A stretch of DNA of 64,000 nt from Desulfobacteraceae bacterium (GTDB lineage Bacteria > Desulfobacterota > Desulfobacteria > Desulfobacterales > Desulfosalsimonadaceae). The notes beneath the pieces are model-generated. The model ran no database searches. It saw only the letters and a list, made by a program, of their open reading frames with translations, and was not told where the DNA came from. Shown here piece after piece: positions 1 through 8,538 of this stretch. The stretch lies in NCBI GenBank assembly GCA_011389935.1, contig JAABTJ010000004.1, positions 62,001 to 126,000 of the forward strand, read 5' to 3'. The translations under genes and the position numbers were made by a program. Position 1 is the first letter of the stretch. Every line of letters begins with the position of its first letter.

Positions 1-333
1 AACCGGTACTACGGCAACCTGCAGGTGACTGGTTTCGAACGGGTTTTACCGACAGCGGATAGGCGTGAGGCGTCCCCTCTTTTATTCAATGACCCCAAAG
101 CCGATCTGTCCGCCCCTGGCCTTGAAAACGAGGTGGTTTCAACCCGTGTCGGCCGGTATGAAGATGGATGGTTTTATTCCCCGCCGGAACGCGCCATACG
201 GGTTTTTTTCCGGGAAGAGGCGCTGGCCCCGGACCGAAGCGGGCAAATTGCGATCCGCAATGCGCGCATCGGTTTTCATAGAAATCCGCAAATCGTCATC
301 GAAAAAAAATCTCAGATTCATCCGTTGCATTAG
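1..333 (+). CDS. C-terminal part of an unknown protein (partial)
   Basis: Frame 1 is open from the first base of the window to a TAG stop at 331-333, so this is probably the end of a gene that starts before the window. The visible 110 residues are soluble, mixed charged and hydrophobic, with no membrane segment or motif that I recognise. An internal ATG at 25 would give a 102-residue protein, but the reading frame is equally open upstream of it. It lies about 100 bases before the split ATPase operon on the same strand and could belong to the same transcription unit. I cannot name a family; it may also be a chance open frame. Confidence 0.4.
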   Translation, partial: NRYYGNLQVTGFERVLPTADRREASPLLFNDPKADLSAPGLENEVVSTRVGRYEDGWFYSPPERAIRVFFREEALAPDRSGQIAIRNARIGFHRNPQIVIEKKSQIHPLH

Positions 334-431
334 GTGCCGGTAAAGAGGTATACTTTGCGGCAGCGTCTTTTTGGTTGTATCCTGGTTCGTACGCATTCCG
401 GAAACGCATAATTTCATGGGCGTCCCCCAAA

Positions 432-1763
432 TTGATCACGCAGATTGAACTGATAAATTTCATGTCGCACCGGCATACGGTAATCGAGCCTGCAAAGGGG
501 CTTACGGTTATCGTGGGAGAGAACAATACCGGCAAATCCGCACTGGTAAGCGCTTTGCAGGTTTTGTGCAGAAACGCTGCCGGTGACTACATGCTTCGCC
601 ACGGCTGCCGGGAGTGCGTTATCCGGATTCTTACGGACGAGGGGGATGATATCCAATGGAGGAGAAAAAACCGGATCGTCCGTTACGTTATCAACGGGGT
701 CGATATTCACCGGCTCGGCGGCTCCGTTCCGGATGAACTCCATGAACGGCTTCGGCTCGGCCTTGTGGAAACCGACAACGATCCCTTTGAGATCCATTTC
801 GGCGAGCAGAAAAAGCCGATTTTTCTGTTAAACGAATCCGCGAGCCGCCGGGCGACATTTTTTGCTTCCTCCTCCGATACGATCAAGCTCATTGAAATGC
901 AGAATCTGCACCGGCACAATGTGCAGGAGGCCAAAACCCTGGAGAGCGAACTCCTTCGCCAGGAGGCGTTGCTCGATGCGCGCCTGGAGAAATTGGCGCC
1001 CATTGACGACTTGGGATGCGGCATCGATGCACTCGAAGCGCAGCACCGGGAGCTTTCCGGCGCTCTCCAGACCGCAGCGCGGCTGCAGGAAACCATCGGC
1101 CATCTGGAAGAAGCGCTGCAAAATGTCTCCATATCCCTTGCCGTGGCCGGTGTAATGGCCGCGCTGTCTCCCCCTCCGTTGTTTTTTCCGGTCGAGCCCC
1201 TTCAACGGATCATCGGGCGGATGGCGCAGGAAGGGGATGCGATTGAGACGGAACGCCGCAGGAAAGAGGTGCTGCAGAATGCCGAACCGCCGCCCTCTTT
1301 TTTGGATACTGCGCCCCTTGCGACCCTTATCGGGCAGATCGAGGCGTTTTCCCTGGGACTGGATCAAAGCCGGGAGGCGATCGAAGCGTTCGGCCGGTTG
1401 CCTTCCCCCCCGCCGATGGCCGATATTGCCCCTTTATATGCCATGGTATGCCGTATTGAAAATGCCCGGACCGATGTTGCGTATTTTGAGGGCTGCACGC
1501 ATACGGTTTTGCAGCTTGTCCCCCCGCCGGAAATGCCGGATGGTTCCCGGCTGAGAACGCATATCGGTAAAATGGAATCGACGATTTCGGAGGCGGAGAA
1601 GATCGAGGCGGATCTGAAGCAGATGCTTCTGGAAATCGCCGATGCGGGCGAAGCCCTTAAAAGACGTATCAAAAAAGCAGGTATATGCCCGACCTGCGGA
1701 CAGGAGATGGATCCGGCGCATTTCCTCGGCATGACCCCCCTTCTTGCCGGGAGGGGTAAATGA
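432..1763 (+). CDS. Rad50/SbcC-like ATPase, N-terminal half ending at a zinc-hook motif
   Basis: Counting from a TTG start at 432, residues 1-11 read MITQIELINFM, the typical first strand of SMC/Rad50-type ATPases, followed by Walker A GENNTGKS at about 29-36. The middle (about 170-415) is rich in Leu, Glu and Arg with many proline-broken stretches and should form coiled coil. A CPTC motif at about 419-422 lies 21 residues before the end and resembles the Rad50 zinc hook. Signature, Walker B and D-loop are absent, so the protein cannot hydrolyse ATP alone; they are found in the separate gene at 3206. The next gene overlaps by 4 bases (ATGA). A TTG at 375 is also in frame and would add 19 residues, but family alignment favours 432. 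No good Shine-Dalgarno is seen for either. The role in DNA end processing is inferred from the family. Confidence 0.75.
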   Translation: MITQIELINFMSHRHTVIEPAKGLTVIVGENNTGKSALVSALQVLCRNAAGDYMLRHGCRECVIRILTDEGDDIQWRRKNRIVRYVINGVDIHRLGGSVPDELHERLRLGLVETDNDPFEIHFGEQKKPIFLLNESASRRATFFASSSDTIKLIEMQNLHRHNVQEAKTLESELLRQEALLDARLEKLAPIDDLGCGIDALEAQHRELSGALQTAARLQETIGHLEEALQNVSISLAVAGVMAALSPPPLFFPVEPLQRIIGRMAQEGDAIETERRRKEVLQNAEPPPSFLDTAPLATLIGQIEAFSLGLDQSREAIEAFGRLPSPPPMADIAPLYAMVCRIENARTDVAYFEGCTHTVLQLVPPPEMPDGSRLRTHIGKMESTISEAEKIEADLKQMLLEIADAGEALKRRIKKAGICPTCGQEMDPAHFLGMTPLLAGRGK

Positions 1764-2722
1764 AGATTGTTCCCGCTTCCCGCGCCTATTCCGGTTTGCT
1801 GGTCATCGGCGACCCCCATATGGAAGCGCGGGTGCCGGGATTTCGCAAGGACGATTACCCGGCGGTCATCATGGAAAAGCTCCGGTGGGCCATGGACTAT
1901 GCTGCCGCCCACGACCTTCTCCCCCTGGTCTCCGGGGACCTGTTCAATCTTCCGCGAAACAATCCCAACTGGCTGCTTGTGGATGTCATGCGGCTTTTCG
2001 ACCGGGAGATGTTTTTTATTTACGGCAATCACGATGTGCATGAAAACAGACTCTCCAAAGATGACTCCATTTCGGTGATTGCAGAAGCAAGAAATGGGCG
2101 CCTTCTGGATGAAAACGCCGTTTGTGTGGAGACGGTCTCCGGCCGTCAGGTGATTGTCGGCGGCTCCTCCTGGGGGTCTCCGATTCCCGAAAAACTGGAA
2201 TTGCCCTTTGCACAAAATCCAAGGCCGTTTGTCGTCTGGTTGACCCATCACGACATCCGGGTTCCCGGATATGAAGAAAAAGGATATATCCGCCCGGCGC
2301 CCCTGCCGGGCATCGATATGGTTGTCAACGGCCATATTCATCGAAGGCTGGATCCTGTCCAAAAAGGCAATACACAGTGGATAACGCCCGGCAATATCAG
2401 CCGAAGATCAAGGAGCGACGCTGCAAGAGCGCATGTGCCTGCGGTTTTTCGGATAGACCCGGCGTGCGGCATGTCGTTTGCAGGTTCCCATGTGGAAGTG
2501 CCGCATCAGCTATACGACTGCGTATTTCACGAGGCGGTGATTGATGCGTCAGAAGACGAACAGGCCAGCGTTTTCGTGGCCGGTCTTGCTGAACTGCAGG
2601 CCAGGCGAACCCACACGGGGGAAGGGTTGAAAATGTTTTTGGAAAAAAATCTGGACCGGTTTGAAACGGATGTGGCCGATGAAATCCGGAAACTTGCCAG
2701 AAAGGTAACGGAAAATGAATGA
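1760..2722 (+). CDS. Mre11/SbcD-like metallophosphoesterase
   Basis: A 320-residue calcineurin-like phosphoesterase. The dimetal-site motifs are in order: GDPH at 17-20 (D and H ligands), SGD at 58-60, YGNHD at 88-92, THHD at 162-165 and NGHIH at 190-194. This is the motif set of the Mre11/SbcD nuclease family. The remaining 120 residues could be the capping and partner-binding region. Its start overlaps the stop of the upstream Rad50-like half gene, and its end overlaps the coiled-coil gene by 8 bases, so the three are translationally coupled. Together with the C-terminal ATPase half it would form an Mre11-Rad50-like nuclease complex acting on DNA ends; that assignment rests on motifs and gene order. 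Other phosphoesterase substrates (nucleotides, RNA) cannot be excluded. Confidence 0.75.
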   Translation: MKIVPASRAYSGLLVIGDPHMEARVPGFRKDDYPAVIMEKLRWAMDYAAAHDLLPLVSGDLFNLPRNNPNWLLVDVMRLFDREMFFIYGNHDVHENRLSKDDSISVIAEARNGRLLDENAVCVETVSGRQVIVGGSSWGSPIPEKLELPFAQNPRPFVVWLTHHDIRVPGYEEKGYIRPAPLPGIDMVVNGHIHRRLDPVQKGNTQWITPGNISRRSRSDAARAHVPAVFRIDPACGMSFAGSHVEVPHQLYDCVFHEAVIDASEDEQASVFVAGLAELQARRTHTGEGLKMFLEKNLDRFETDVADEIRKLARKVTENE

Positions 2723-3008
2723 TCGGGAAAAGGACAAACAGAGCATTGAATCGCTTACGGATCGGTATAACAAGCTGCATACCCGGAAAATCGAGGCGGA
2801 AACAAACCTCAAGACCGCCCGGAGGCAGCTCGACCGACTGAAAAAGGAAGCCCTTGAAAAATACGGCACGGACGATCTCGATGCGCTGAAGAAAAAACTG
2901 GAAGAAATGGAAGCGGAAAATGAAAAGAAAAGAACCCAGTACCAGCAGTCGCTGGATCAGATCGAATCCCGGCTGAAACAGGTGGAAGAAAAATATCAGC
3001 AGTCGTAA
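2715..3008 (+). CDS. Small coiled-coil protein in the split-ATPase operon
   Basis: A 97-residue protein made almost wholly of Glu, Lys, Gln, Arg and Leu with heptad-like spacing and no cysteines, consistent with one long coiled coil and a short break (YGTDDLDAL) in the middle. It begins 8 bases inside the end of the phosphoesterase gene, so it is translated with it. It could supply the missing coiled-coil arm that links the two ATPase halves, or act as a separate adaptor. No family is recognised. The ORF is supported by overlap with its neighbour and by strongly biased coding-type composition. Confidence 0.65.
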   Translation: MNDREKDKQSIESLTDRYNKLHTRKIEAETNLKTARRQLDRLKKEALEKYGTDDLDALKKKLEEMEAENEKKRTQYQQSLDQIESRLKQVEEKYQQS

Positions 3009-3036
3009 AGGGCGTCTTTTCAAGCTTTTAAATCTG

Positions 3037-3188
3037 ATGCTCCTGTAAAAAGTCTTGATCAGACGGCTTTGAAAAAAGTTCAAGATCAAGGCGCGTGCAA
3101 TTTTTGAAGAATTGAGCGTACTTAGCCGTACGTGAGATTCTTCAAAGATTGCTCGCAACGCAGATATTGGACTTTTTACGAAGTCGTC
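3037..3188 (-). mobile_element. MITE copy A (152 bp) inside the split-ATPase operon
   Basis: Reverse-oriented copy of the dispersed element described for copy B. It is flanked by a perfect 7-bp direct repeat AAATCTG at 3030-3036 and 3189-3195. The core holds the characteristic dyad around CACGTACGGCTAAGTACG. It separates the coiled-coil gene from the C-terminal ATPase half, so the downstream gene probably lost its original tight coupling when the element arrived. Confidence 0.9.
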
Positions 3189-3205
3189 AAATCTGGATAA
3201 TCACC

Positions 3206-3913
3206 ATGGTGGATCAAACAAAACCGGATGCGTTGCTGCGCCTCAGAAACCGGCACACCCGACTGGCCGCTTTCAGGGACCAGGTAAAAGAGGACAGGGA
3301 TCGTACCCGTATCTCCCTTGGGGAGATCCGGGATTACCTTGCGCTTTCCGGTAAGGTGAGCGCTGCGCTGGAAGCATTGAACCAGCAGCTTTTCAGAAAA
3401 TTACTGGACGTGATCGAAGAGAAGCTTTCCATCGCCCTGCAGGAGGTCCTTGAGCAGCCGATTGTTCTCAAGGCGGATGTAGACTGGAAACGCAACGCGG
3501 CCTCCGTCGATTTCTGGATAGAACGGGAAGGCAACCGGGAAGATATCCTGAAGGGGCAGGGGGGGTCGGTGGCAAACATCCTGTCGGTCGGTCTGCGCAT
3601 GTTTGCCCTGACAACGCTGGAAGAAAAAGACCACCGGCGGTTTTTGGTGTTAGACGAGCAGGATTGCTGGCTTCATCCGGACCTTGTCCCCCGCCTGGTG
3701 AAAATTGTCCATGATGCCGGAAGTGCGCTTGGTTTTCAGGTACTGATGATCTCCCATCACGATGCGAATGCCTTCAGCCAGTACGCGGACAAAATATACC
3801 GGCTGGCGCCCCGGGGCGATTCCGGCGTCAGCGCGGAGCAGGTGATTTTCCCCTCCGAAAACCCTACCCGGGACGATGCGGACCGGCAAAATGACCCGCC
3901 CGAAAACGATTGA
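3206..3913 (+). CDS. Rad50/SbcC-like ATPase, C-terminal half with Walker B
   Basis: The first in-frame ATG outside the mobile element is 3206, giving 235 residues; the reading frame runs back into the element but that part is repeat sequence. Residues 1-85 are helical and charged (the descending coiled coil). KGQGGSVANI at 117-126 occupies the place of the ABC signature, FLVLDEQD at 146-153 is Walker B with the catalytic Glu, and SHHD at 183-186 supplies the H-loop histidine. Walker A is missing. It therefore complements the gene at 432, whose product has Walker A only. Splitting at the hook end of the coiled coil keeps both head halves intact. The signature is unusual compared with LSGG[EQ]. 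The gene ends at a probable terminator. Confidence 0.75.
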   Translation: MVDQTKPDALLRLRNRHTRLAAFRDQVKEDRDRTRISLGEIRDYLALSGKVSAALEALNQQLFRKLLDVIEEKLSIALQEVLEQPIVLKADVDWKRNAASVDFWIEREGNREDILKGQGGSVANILSVGLRMFALTTLEEKDHRRFLVLDEQDCWLHPDLVPRLVKIVHDAGSALGFQVLMISHHDANAFSQYADKIYRLAPRGDSGVSAEQVIFPSENPTRDDADRQNDPPEND

Positions 3914-3949
3914 ACCGCCTTCGGGCTGGTCCGGGGTGCGCGGTTTTTT
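3913..3949 (+). terminator. Possible rho-independent terminator of the split-ATPase operon
   Basis: AACCGC at 3913-3918 pairs with GCGGTT at 3940-3945, followed by a T run. The stem is short and the loop is long, so strength is uncertain. It overlaps the stop codon. Confidence 0.4.
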
Positions 3950-3954
3950 GGCAT

Positions 3955-4323
3955 TTATCTTCCGGGAACGTAAATGCGGGACTGTTCCTGCTGTTGTTCC
4001 TGCTGTTGTTGCTGCTGCTGCCGCTGGATCTGGTCAATGGTCTTGGTGAGCGCGTTTCGCATGGCACCGGGAAACTCTTCGATGGCCGCTTCAAGGGTTT
4101 TTGCCTCCAGGCCCGCCTGGATCGGCAAGGGCCCCTCGGGGGTCATCAGCTGGGTGCTTGCATAAAAAACCGGTTCGCGGTCCGGGTCTTCGGAGCCGTC
4201 TGCCTTGATGGGAACAAGTCTGCGGATGGAAGCCACCTTGTGGTCCGTAATTCCTTCTTCCCGGTACAGGTTGTTTTTATCCACCGTAAAATCGATATTG
4301 GGTATATTTGCGCCATCTGTCAT
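3955..4323 (-). CDS. Conserved hypothetical protein with a glutamine-rich tail
   Basis: A 122-residue soluble protein with no signal peptide. The first 95 residues form a compact, conserved-looking domain (includes PVFYASTQLMTPEG and a helix AKTLEAAIEEFPGAM). The C-terminus is a low-complexity tract of Gln broken by Glu (QRQQQQQQQEQQQEQ), coded by mixed CAG and CAA, so it is not a simple slipped repeat. A good Shine-Dalgarno AAGGAGG lies 8 bases before the ATG. It resembles small cytosolic proteins of unknown function that I associate with Desulfobacterota, but I cannot name a domain. It is convergent with the split-ATPase operon. Confidence 0.7.
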   Translation of the reverse strand: MTDGANIPNIDFTVDKNNLYREEGITDHKVASIRRLVPIKADGSEDPDREPVFYASTQLMTPEGPLPIQAGLEAKTLEAAIEEFPGAMRNALTKTIDQIQRQQQQQQQEQQQEQSRIYVPGR

Positions 4324-4439
4324 GGGTTTGCCTCCTTTCTGGATGTTTGTATGCCTTCTGGCAGTGAAATGTCGTTGACTGTACCATTAGATCCACGCGC
4401 TATCAAGGGGGAAAAAAGATAATGGAATCCGCCTTGTGA

Positions 4440-6536
4440 TCACGGGGAAGAAACGCCACCCGGGCTTTCACTGCCGAGCTTGTTTCCCGCTTCCGGCGGA
4501 GGGGCGGCGCTTTTTATATGAATATCGCGCTGGGGGAAAGGAATTTCGATGCCTTTTTCAGCCAGCCGCCTGAAGATGCTGAAATACAGGGCGCTGCGGA
4601 CTTTTCGGCGGGCGGTTTTCTTGACATCGATCCAGAACAGCAGCTGAAAATCAATGGAGTTGTCCCCGAACCCGACAAACCGGACCCCAGGCGGCTGAAT
4701 TTTTTCAACCATGGGCTCTTCCTGTGCGGCCGCCAGGAGTATTGTTTCAACCGTTTCCGGATCCGCATTGTAGGATACCCCTACATCCAGGTCGATGCGT
4801 ATCAGCGGGGAGGAAAGGGAATAGTTCACGATGGTCCCGGAGATCAGGTTCGCGTTCGGGATCAGGTATTCAATGTTGTCCCTTGTGCGTATCTTGGTGG
4901 CACTGAGGTGGATATCCGTCACCACGCCCAGGGTGCTGCTGATTTCGATCCAGTCCTCTTTCCGGATTCTCCCGCCGAAGATGATCGAAAAACCGCTGAT
5001 GACATTGGCCGCCATATTTTGAAGGCCGATGCCGATGCCGATGCCGATGGCCCCTGCAAAAACAAAAAGCAGCCGGAGATCCAGACCGATCACCCGAAGC
5101 GCGGTTAAAAAGCCCACTGCCAGCAGCAGGTATTTCAAAAAGGTGTTCAGTGCATATCCCAGCCCCGCATCCACACCCAATGCCGGGTAAACCTTGTAGT
5201 CCATATACGCCTGGAACATGCCGGAGGCAAACACGAACGCCAGCAGGATCAAGACCGCCTGCATGATGGTCCAGAAGGTTATGGTTTTTTCGGCGACCGT
5301 AAGAACGGGGAAGGACATGATGCGCTGAAGGGGATCAAGCAGCCCGAGCATGTTCAGGCCGATGACAATCGTAACGACAATCGTGACATAGGTCAAAAGG
5401 CTCTTTAGAGAACGGATCAGGGCGCCGGCCGACTCATCGGAAGCGCCTCTTTTTTCGTCCCATTGCTTGAGCAGCCCCATGAGATAATGGTGCACTACCG
5501 CGATAAGAACGATGGCGAGCGCCGTCCCCCAGAGCTTGTAGAGCACCACCCGGCCGAGTTCCCGGTACCCTATGCACCACAACAGCGCGATGATCAATGA
5601 AAAAAACAACAGGGGGTAATAAAATTTTGACAGCAAGGACACGAACGCCCGGTAACTATCGTAGGGGCGCTCGGGTATCAAGGAGAGTATGGCGCTTTTC
5701 TTCAACAGCAAAAGGAAAATAACGATGGTCAGGGTGATGGATATTGAAAAATGGACCAGGGCAAGGATGTCCGGCCGGATATTGAATGCCTCGGCCCCCC
5801 AGAAGATACCGGTTCCCAGGAGAACCGCAATCAGAGCAATTCTCCCGAGCCTGAACATCGTTCGGCCGTATTCGCCGGGATTGCCGAATACGCCGGTGAT
5901 GAAAATCTCTTTCAGGGAACCGATGACCAATGCCGCGATGAGCCAGAGCCAGAGCAGGCGCCCTGCCAGCAGGAACCACGCCGCATCATATCCGGTAAGC
6001 ACCATTGCCGCGCGGTGCAGGCCATACAGGAGAATCGGTATCAGCGCGGAAACGATCAACTTCAGCCCGGATTGAAAATACGGGATAAACGGTTCGGGCA
6101 TCGCTTCCATGGCGGGCCGGAATTTTTTTTCCACCCGGTTCAGCACCCTGTTCCTGAAAATAATGCTGTATATGGCAGCGAAAATGAAAATCAGCACCAC
6201 AATGGAGCCCGCAGTCCCGATTACCCGGCTCTGTTCGATCAGCTCGCTGTAAAACCCGGAAATCTGGGTAAAAAACCAGTTGGGAAGGTACTCGATCGTT
6301 TGCCAGTCCCACGCAAGCGGTTCTCGTTCAAAAAGCGCTGCACTCTGGTGTCGGAACGTCTCGGTTACCCGCTGCGTTTCTGCGTAGAGCGTCTCATTGA
6401 TGCCTGAAGGGAGGGTGATTTCCGGAGGGGTCGTCTGATCCTCCGGTAACTTTTCGGATTCCGCAAGGGTAAGCGATGCGACGGAAAAAAGAAACAGCGC
6501 TGCGAATATAAAGACTTTACCCCATACTGGCTGCAT
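4440..6536 (-). CDS. Mechanosensitive ion channel of the MscS family
   Basis: With the ATG at 6536 the protein has 698 residues and begins with a signal-peptide-like stretch (MQPVWGKVFIFAALFLF, cleavage after LTLAES). A periplasmic region with about 90 residues follows, then roughly nine membrane segments, and the MscS core: a Gly/Ala-rich pore helix (GAIGIGIGIGLQNMAAN) and the beta domain with GRIRKEDWIEI and IPNANLISGTIVNYS. It should release solutes on hypo-osmotic shock, like the large K/E. coli YnaI/YbdG-type members. The frame stays open upstream (ATG at 6611, and further to 6743), but the latter would overlap the neighbouring gene. No strong ribosome site decides between 6536 and 6611. 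The C-terminal tail is short and Pro/Ser-rich. Confidence 0.88.
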   Translation of the reverse strand: MQPVWGKVFIFAALFLFSVASLTLAESEKLPEDQTTPPEITLPSGINETLYAETQRVTETFRHQSAALFEREPLAWDWQTIEYLPNWFFTQISGFYSELIEQSRVIGTAGSIVVLIFIFAAIYSIIFRNRVLNRVEKKFRPAMEAMPEPFIPYFQSGLKLIVSALIPILLYGLHRAAMVLTGYDAAWFLLAGRLLWLWLIAALVIGSLKEIFITGVFGNPGEYGRTMFRLGRIALIAVLLGTGIFWGAEAFNIRPDILALVHFSISITLTIVIFLLLLKKSAILSLIPERPYDSYRAFVSLLSKFYYPLLFFSLIIALLWCIGYRELGRVVLYKLWGTALAIVLIAVVHHYLMGLLKQWDEKRGASDESAGALIRSLKSLLTYVTIVVTIVIGLNMLGLLDPLQRIMSFPVLTVAEKTITFWTIMQAVLILLAFVFASGMFQAYMDYKVYPALGVDAGLGYALNTFLKYLLLAVGFLTALRVIGLDLRLLFVFAGAIGIGIGIGLQNMAANVISGFSIIFGGRIRKEDWIEISSTLGVVTDIHLSATKIRTRDNIEYLIPNANLISGTIVNYSLSSPLIRIDLDVGVSYNADPETVETILLAAAQEEPMVEKIQPPGVRFVGFGDNSIDFQLLFWIDVKKTARRKVRSALYFSIFRRLAEKGIEIPFPQRDIHIKSAAPPPEAGNKLGSESPGGVSSP

Positions 6537-6658
6537 CGTATTTTTCAATCTGTTCAAACCTCGCAAAAAGAAAAATCGGTAAAGGAAAATCCGCAGGATA
6601 CCGGCGATCATGATCCGTTGTTTTTTGCACTTTTGAATCCGTCTTGAAAAACAATTCG

Positions 6659-7069
6659 TTACAGATGAAAATCTCCGGAAGCTTCCGGCTGATAGAGAAT
6701 TTTCAGGATTTTGAATTGTTTCTGTCCCGCCTGGGTTTCCCATGTAACGGTATCGCCGACTTTACTGCCGATCAGTGCGACGCCGATGGGGGCAAGGATT
6801 GAGATTCTGTTTTTCGAAAAATCGGCATGGCGGGGGAATACCAGGGTATAATCGGAAAGGGTGTCGTCTTCGCCCTGCAGCCGGAATTTTGAATTCATCG
6901 TTATGACGTCGTCTGGAATATCGGCCGGTTCGATCACCTCTCCCTGTTCGAGTTCTTCTTTTAACTGCATCAGGTGCGTTTTGTCCCGAATATTCGGGTC
7001 GGCCGATTCGACAAGCCCGTACAACCGGTCAAAGTCAAATTCAGTTACATATATTGTTTTCTTTTCCAT
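6659..7069 (-). CDS. rnk: Rnk/GreA-GreB family protein (nucleoside diphosphate kinase regulator type)
   Basis: The 136-residue protein from ATG 7069 has an N-terminal part (MEKKTIYVTEFDFDRLYGLV) of the short Rnk coiled-coil type and a C-terminal GreA/GreB FKBP-like domain with PIGVALIGSKVGDTVTW. Members bind RNA polymerase; Rnk is known as a regulator of nucleoside diphosphate kinase in E. coli. The long coiled coil with acidic tip of GreA is missing, which favours Rnk. AGGAATC before 7069 supports that start; the frame extends to 7117 but without a ribosome site. It lies 120 bases upstream of the MscS gene on the same strand. Confidence 0.8.
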   Translation of the reverse strand: MEKKTIYVTEFDFDRLYGLVESADPNIRDKTHLMQLKEELEQGEVIEPADIPDDVITMNSKFRLQGEDDTLSDYTLVFPRHADFSKNRISILAPIGVALIGSKVGDTVTWETQAGQKQFKILKILYQPEASGDFHL

Positions 7070-7268
7070 GGAGATTCCTGGGCAAAGCGTTTTTGGCCGG
7101 GCAAAAAGGATCGACATGTATCGTCTACATCGTCGTGTTGGTTTAACTGCAGGTTACATCAGAAGCAGGGGGAAAATCAAGCTTTGTTGGGTGTTTTTTC
7201 CGAACTATCCCGGCCTGACATTTCCGGAAGGTATTTTGAATTTGAAGCCGTTCACGATATGCCCGGGG

Positions 7269-8393
7269 TTACAGCACTGCCAGAAAAATGCCCGCGGCGA
7301 TTGCCGATCCGATAACACCGCCGACGTTGGGCCCCATTGCAAACATGAGCAGGAAGTTGGACCGGTTGTCTTCCTGCCCCACCGTCTGGCAAACCCTTGC
7401 CGACATGGGAACCGCTGATACTCCGGCGGCGCCGATCAGCGGGTTGACCTTGCCGCCCGTGGCTTTGCACAGGACCTTGCCCATGAGCACCCCGGTTGCC
7501 GTGCCAATGGCGAAAGCCACCAGGCCCAGTACGATAATCTGAATCGTTTCCACCGTCAAAAAGTAGTATGCACTGCACTTGGCCCCCACGGTCAGCCCCA
7601 GGAATATCACAATGATGTTGTTGAGTTCGTTTTGTGACGCCTTGCTCAAGCGTTCGGTTACGCCGCATTCGCGAAACAGGTTTCCCAGCATCAGCATACC
7701 CAGGAGGGGAAGGGCGGTCGGCAGGAAAAGACCCGTAATGAGGATAACGATAACCGGAAAAAGAATTCTTTCGCGCCTGGATGTTTCCCGTAATTCCTCC
7801 ATCACGATCACGCGTTCTTTTTTTGTGGTTAAAAGACGCATGATGGGGGGCTGAATAATGGGAACCAGCGCCATGTAGGAATAGGCGGCCACGGAAATGG
7901 CGCCGAGCAGGTGCGGGGCCATCTGGGAGGACAGGTAGATTGCCGTCGGTCCGTCCGCTCCTCCGATGATGCCGATGGAGCCTGCTTCCATGGTTGTAAA
8001 TCCAAGTGCCAGGGCTCCCAGGAAAGTGCAGAATATGCCTACCTGGGCTGCGGCGCCAAGAAGCAGTGTTTTCGGATTGGAGATAAGGGGGGAAAAATCC
8101 GTAAGCGCCCCGATTCCCATAAAAATCAAGGGCGGATAAATGCCGAGTTCGATGCCCAGGTAAAGGTAATGCAAAAGCCCTCCCGGCTGGCCGTTTTCAG
8201 GGAGTGCCATCAGGGGGGAGAGGGGAAAGTTCACCAGCAGCATGCCGAAGCTGATGGGGACCAGCAACAATGGTTCGTACTTTTTCGCAATGCCCAGATA
8301 CAGCAGGAAAAGAGCGATGACCATCATTACAAGGCTTGACAACTCTATGTTTGCAAAACCGGTTTGGCTTATAAAGTGAAGAAACTTATCCAT
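7269..8393 (-). CDS. oadB: Sodium-translocating decarboxylase, beta subunit
   Basis: A 374-residue integral membrane protein of the OadB/GcdB/MmdB family, which couples decarboxylation of carboxybiotin to sodium export. Family marks are [17 protein letters not shown] with the sodium-site Asp, [16 protein letters not shown] with conserved Asn, and [15 protein letters not shown] near the C-terminus; about nine to eleven hydrophobic segments are seen. Length matches the family. The gamma-like gene lies upstream in the same direction. No carboxyltransferase (alpha) or biotin-carrier gene is in the window, so the substrate (oxaloacetate, methylmalonyl-CoA or glutaconyl-CoA) cannot be read from context; methylmalonyl-CoA would fit the propionate-type genes nearby, as inference. 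Confidence 0.9.
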   Translation of the reverse strand: MDKFLHFISQTGFANIELSSLVMMVIALFLLYLGIAKKYEPLLLVPISFGMLLVNFPLSPLMALPENGQPGGLLHYLYLGIELGIYPPLIFMGIGALTDFSPLISNPKTLLLGAAAQVGIFCTFLGALALGFTTMEAGSIGIIGGADGPTAIYLSSQMAPHLLGAISVAAYSYMALVPIIQPPIMRLLTTKKERVIVMEELRETSRRERILFPVIVILITGLFLPTALPLLGMLMLGNLFRECGVTERLSKASQNELNNIIVIFLGLTVGAKCSAYYFLTVETIQIIVLGLVAFAIGTATGVLMGKVLCKATGGKVNPLIGAAGVSAVPMSARVCQTVGQEDNRSNFLLMFAMGPNVGGVIGSAIAAGIFLAVL

Positions 8394-8538
8394 TACCGTG
8401 TCGATCCTCCCCGCATGACGAGATGGGTTCTATCTAATAGAATCTGTTTAAAAACCGTTGATACTGCCCCCTGCATTTTTTACCGTGGATTTTCCCTGAT
8501 TTGTCCGAAATGCACCAGCAATTTGCCTGCCGCATGCG

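Noticed and set aside
375-431. TTG at 375 as the start of the N-terminal ATPase half
   Set aside because: It would place 19 unrelated residues before the conserved ITQIELINF strand; TTG 432 fits the family better, though neither has a ribosome site.
3149-3205. Frame extension of the C-terminal ATPase half into the repeat
   Set aside because: The extension is translated MITE sequence; the first start outside it is 3206.
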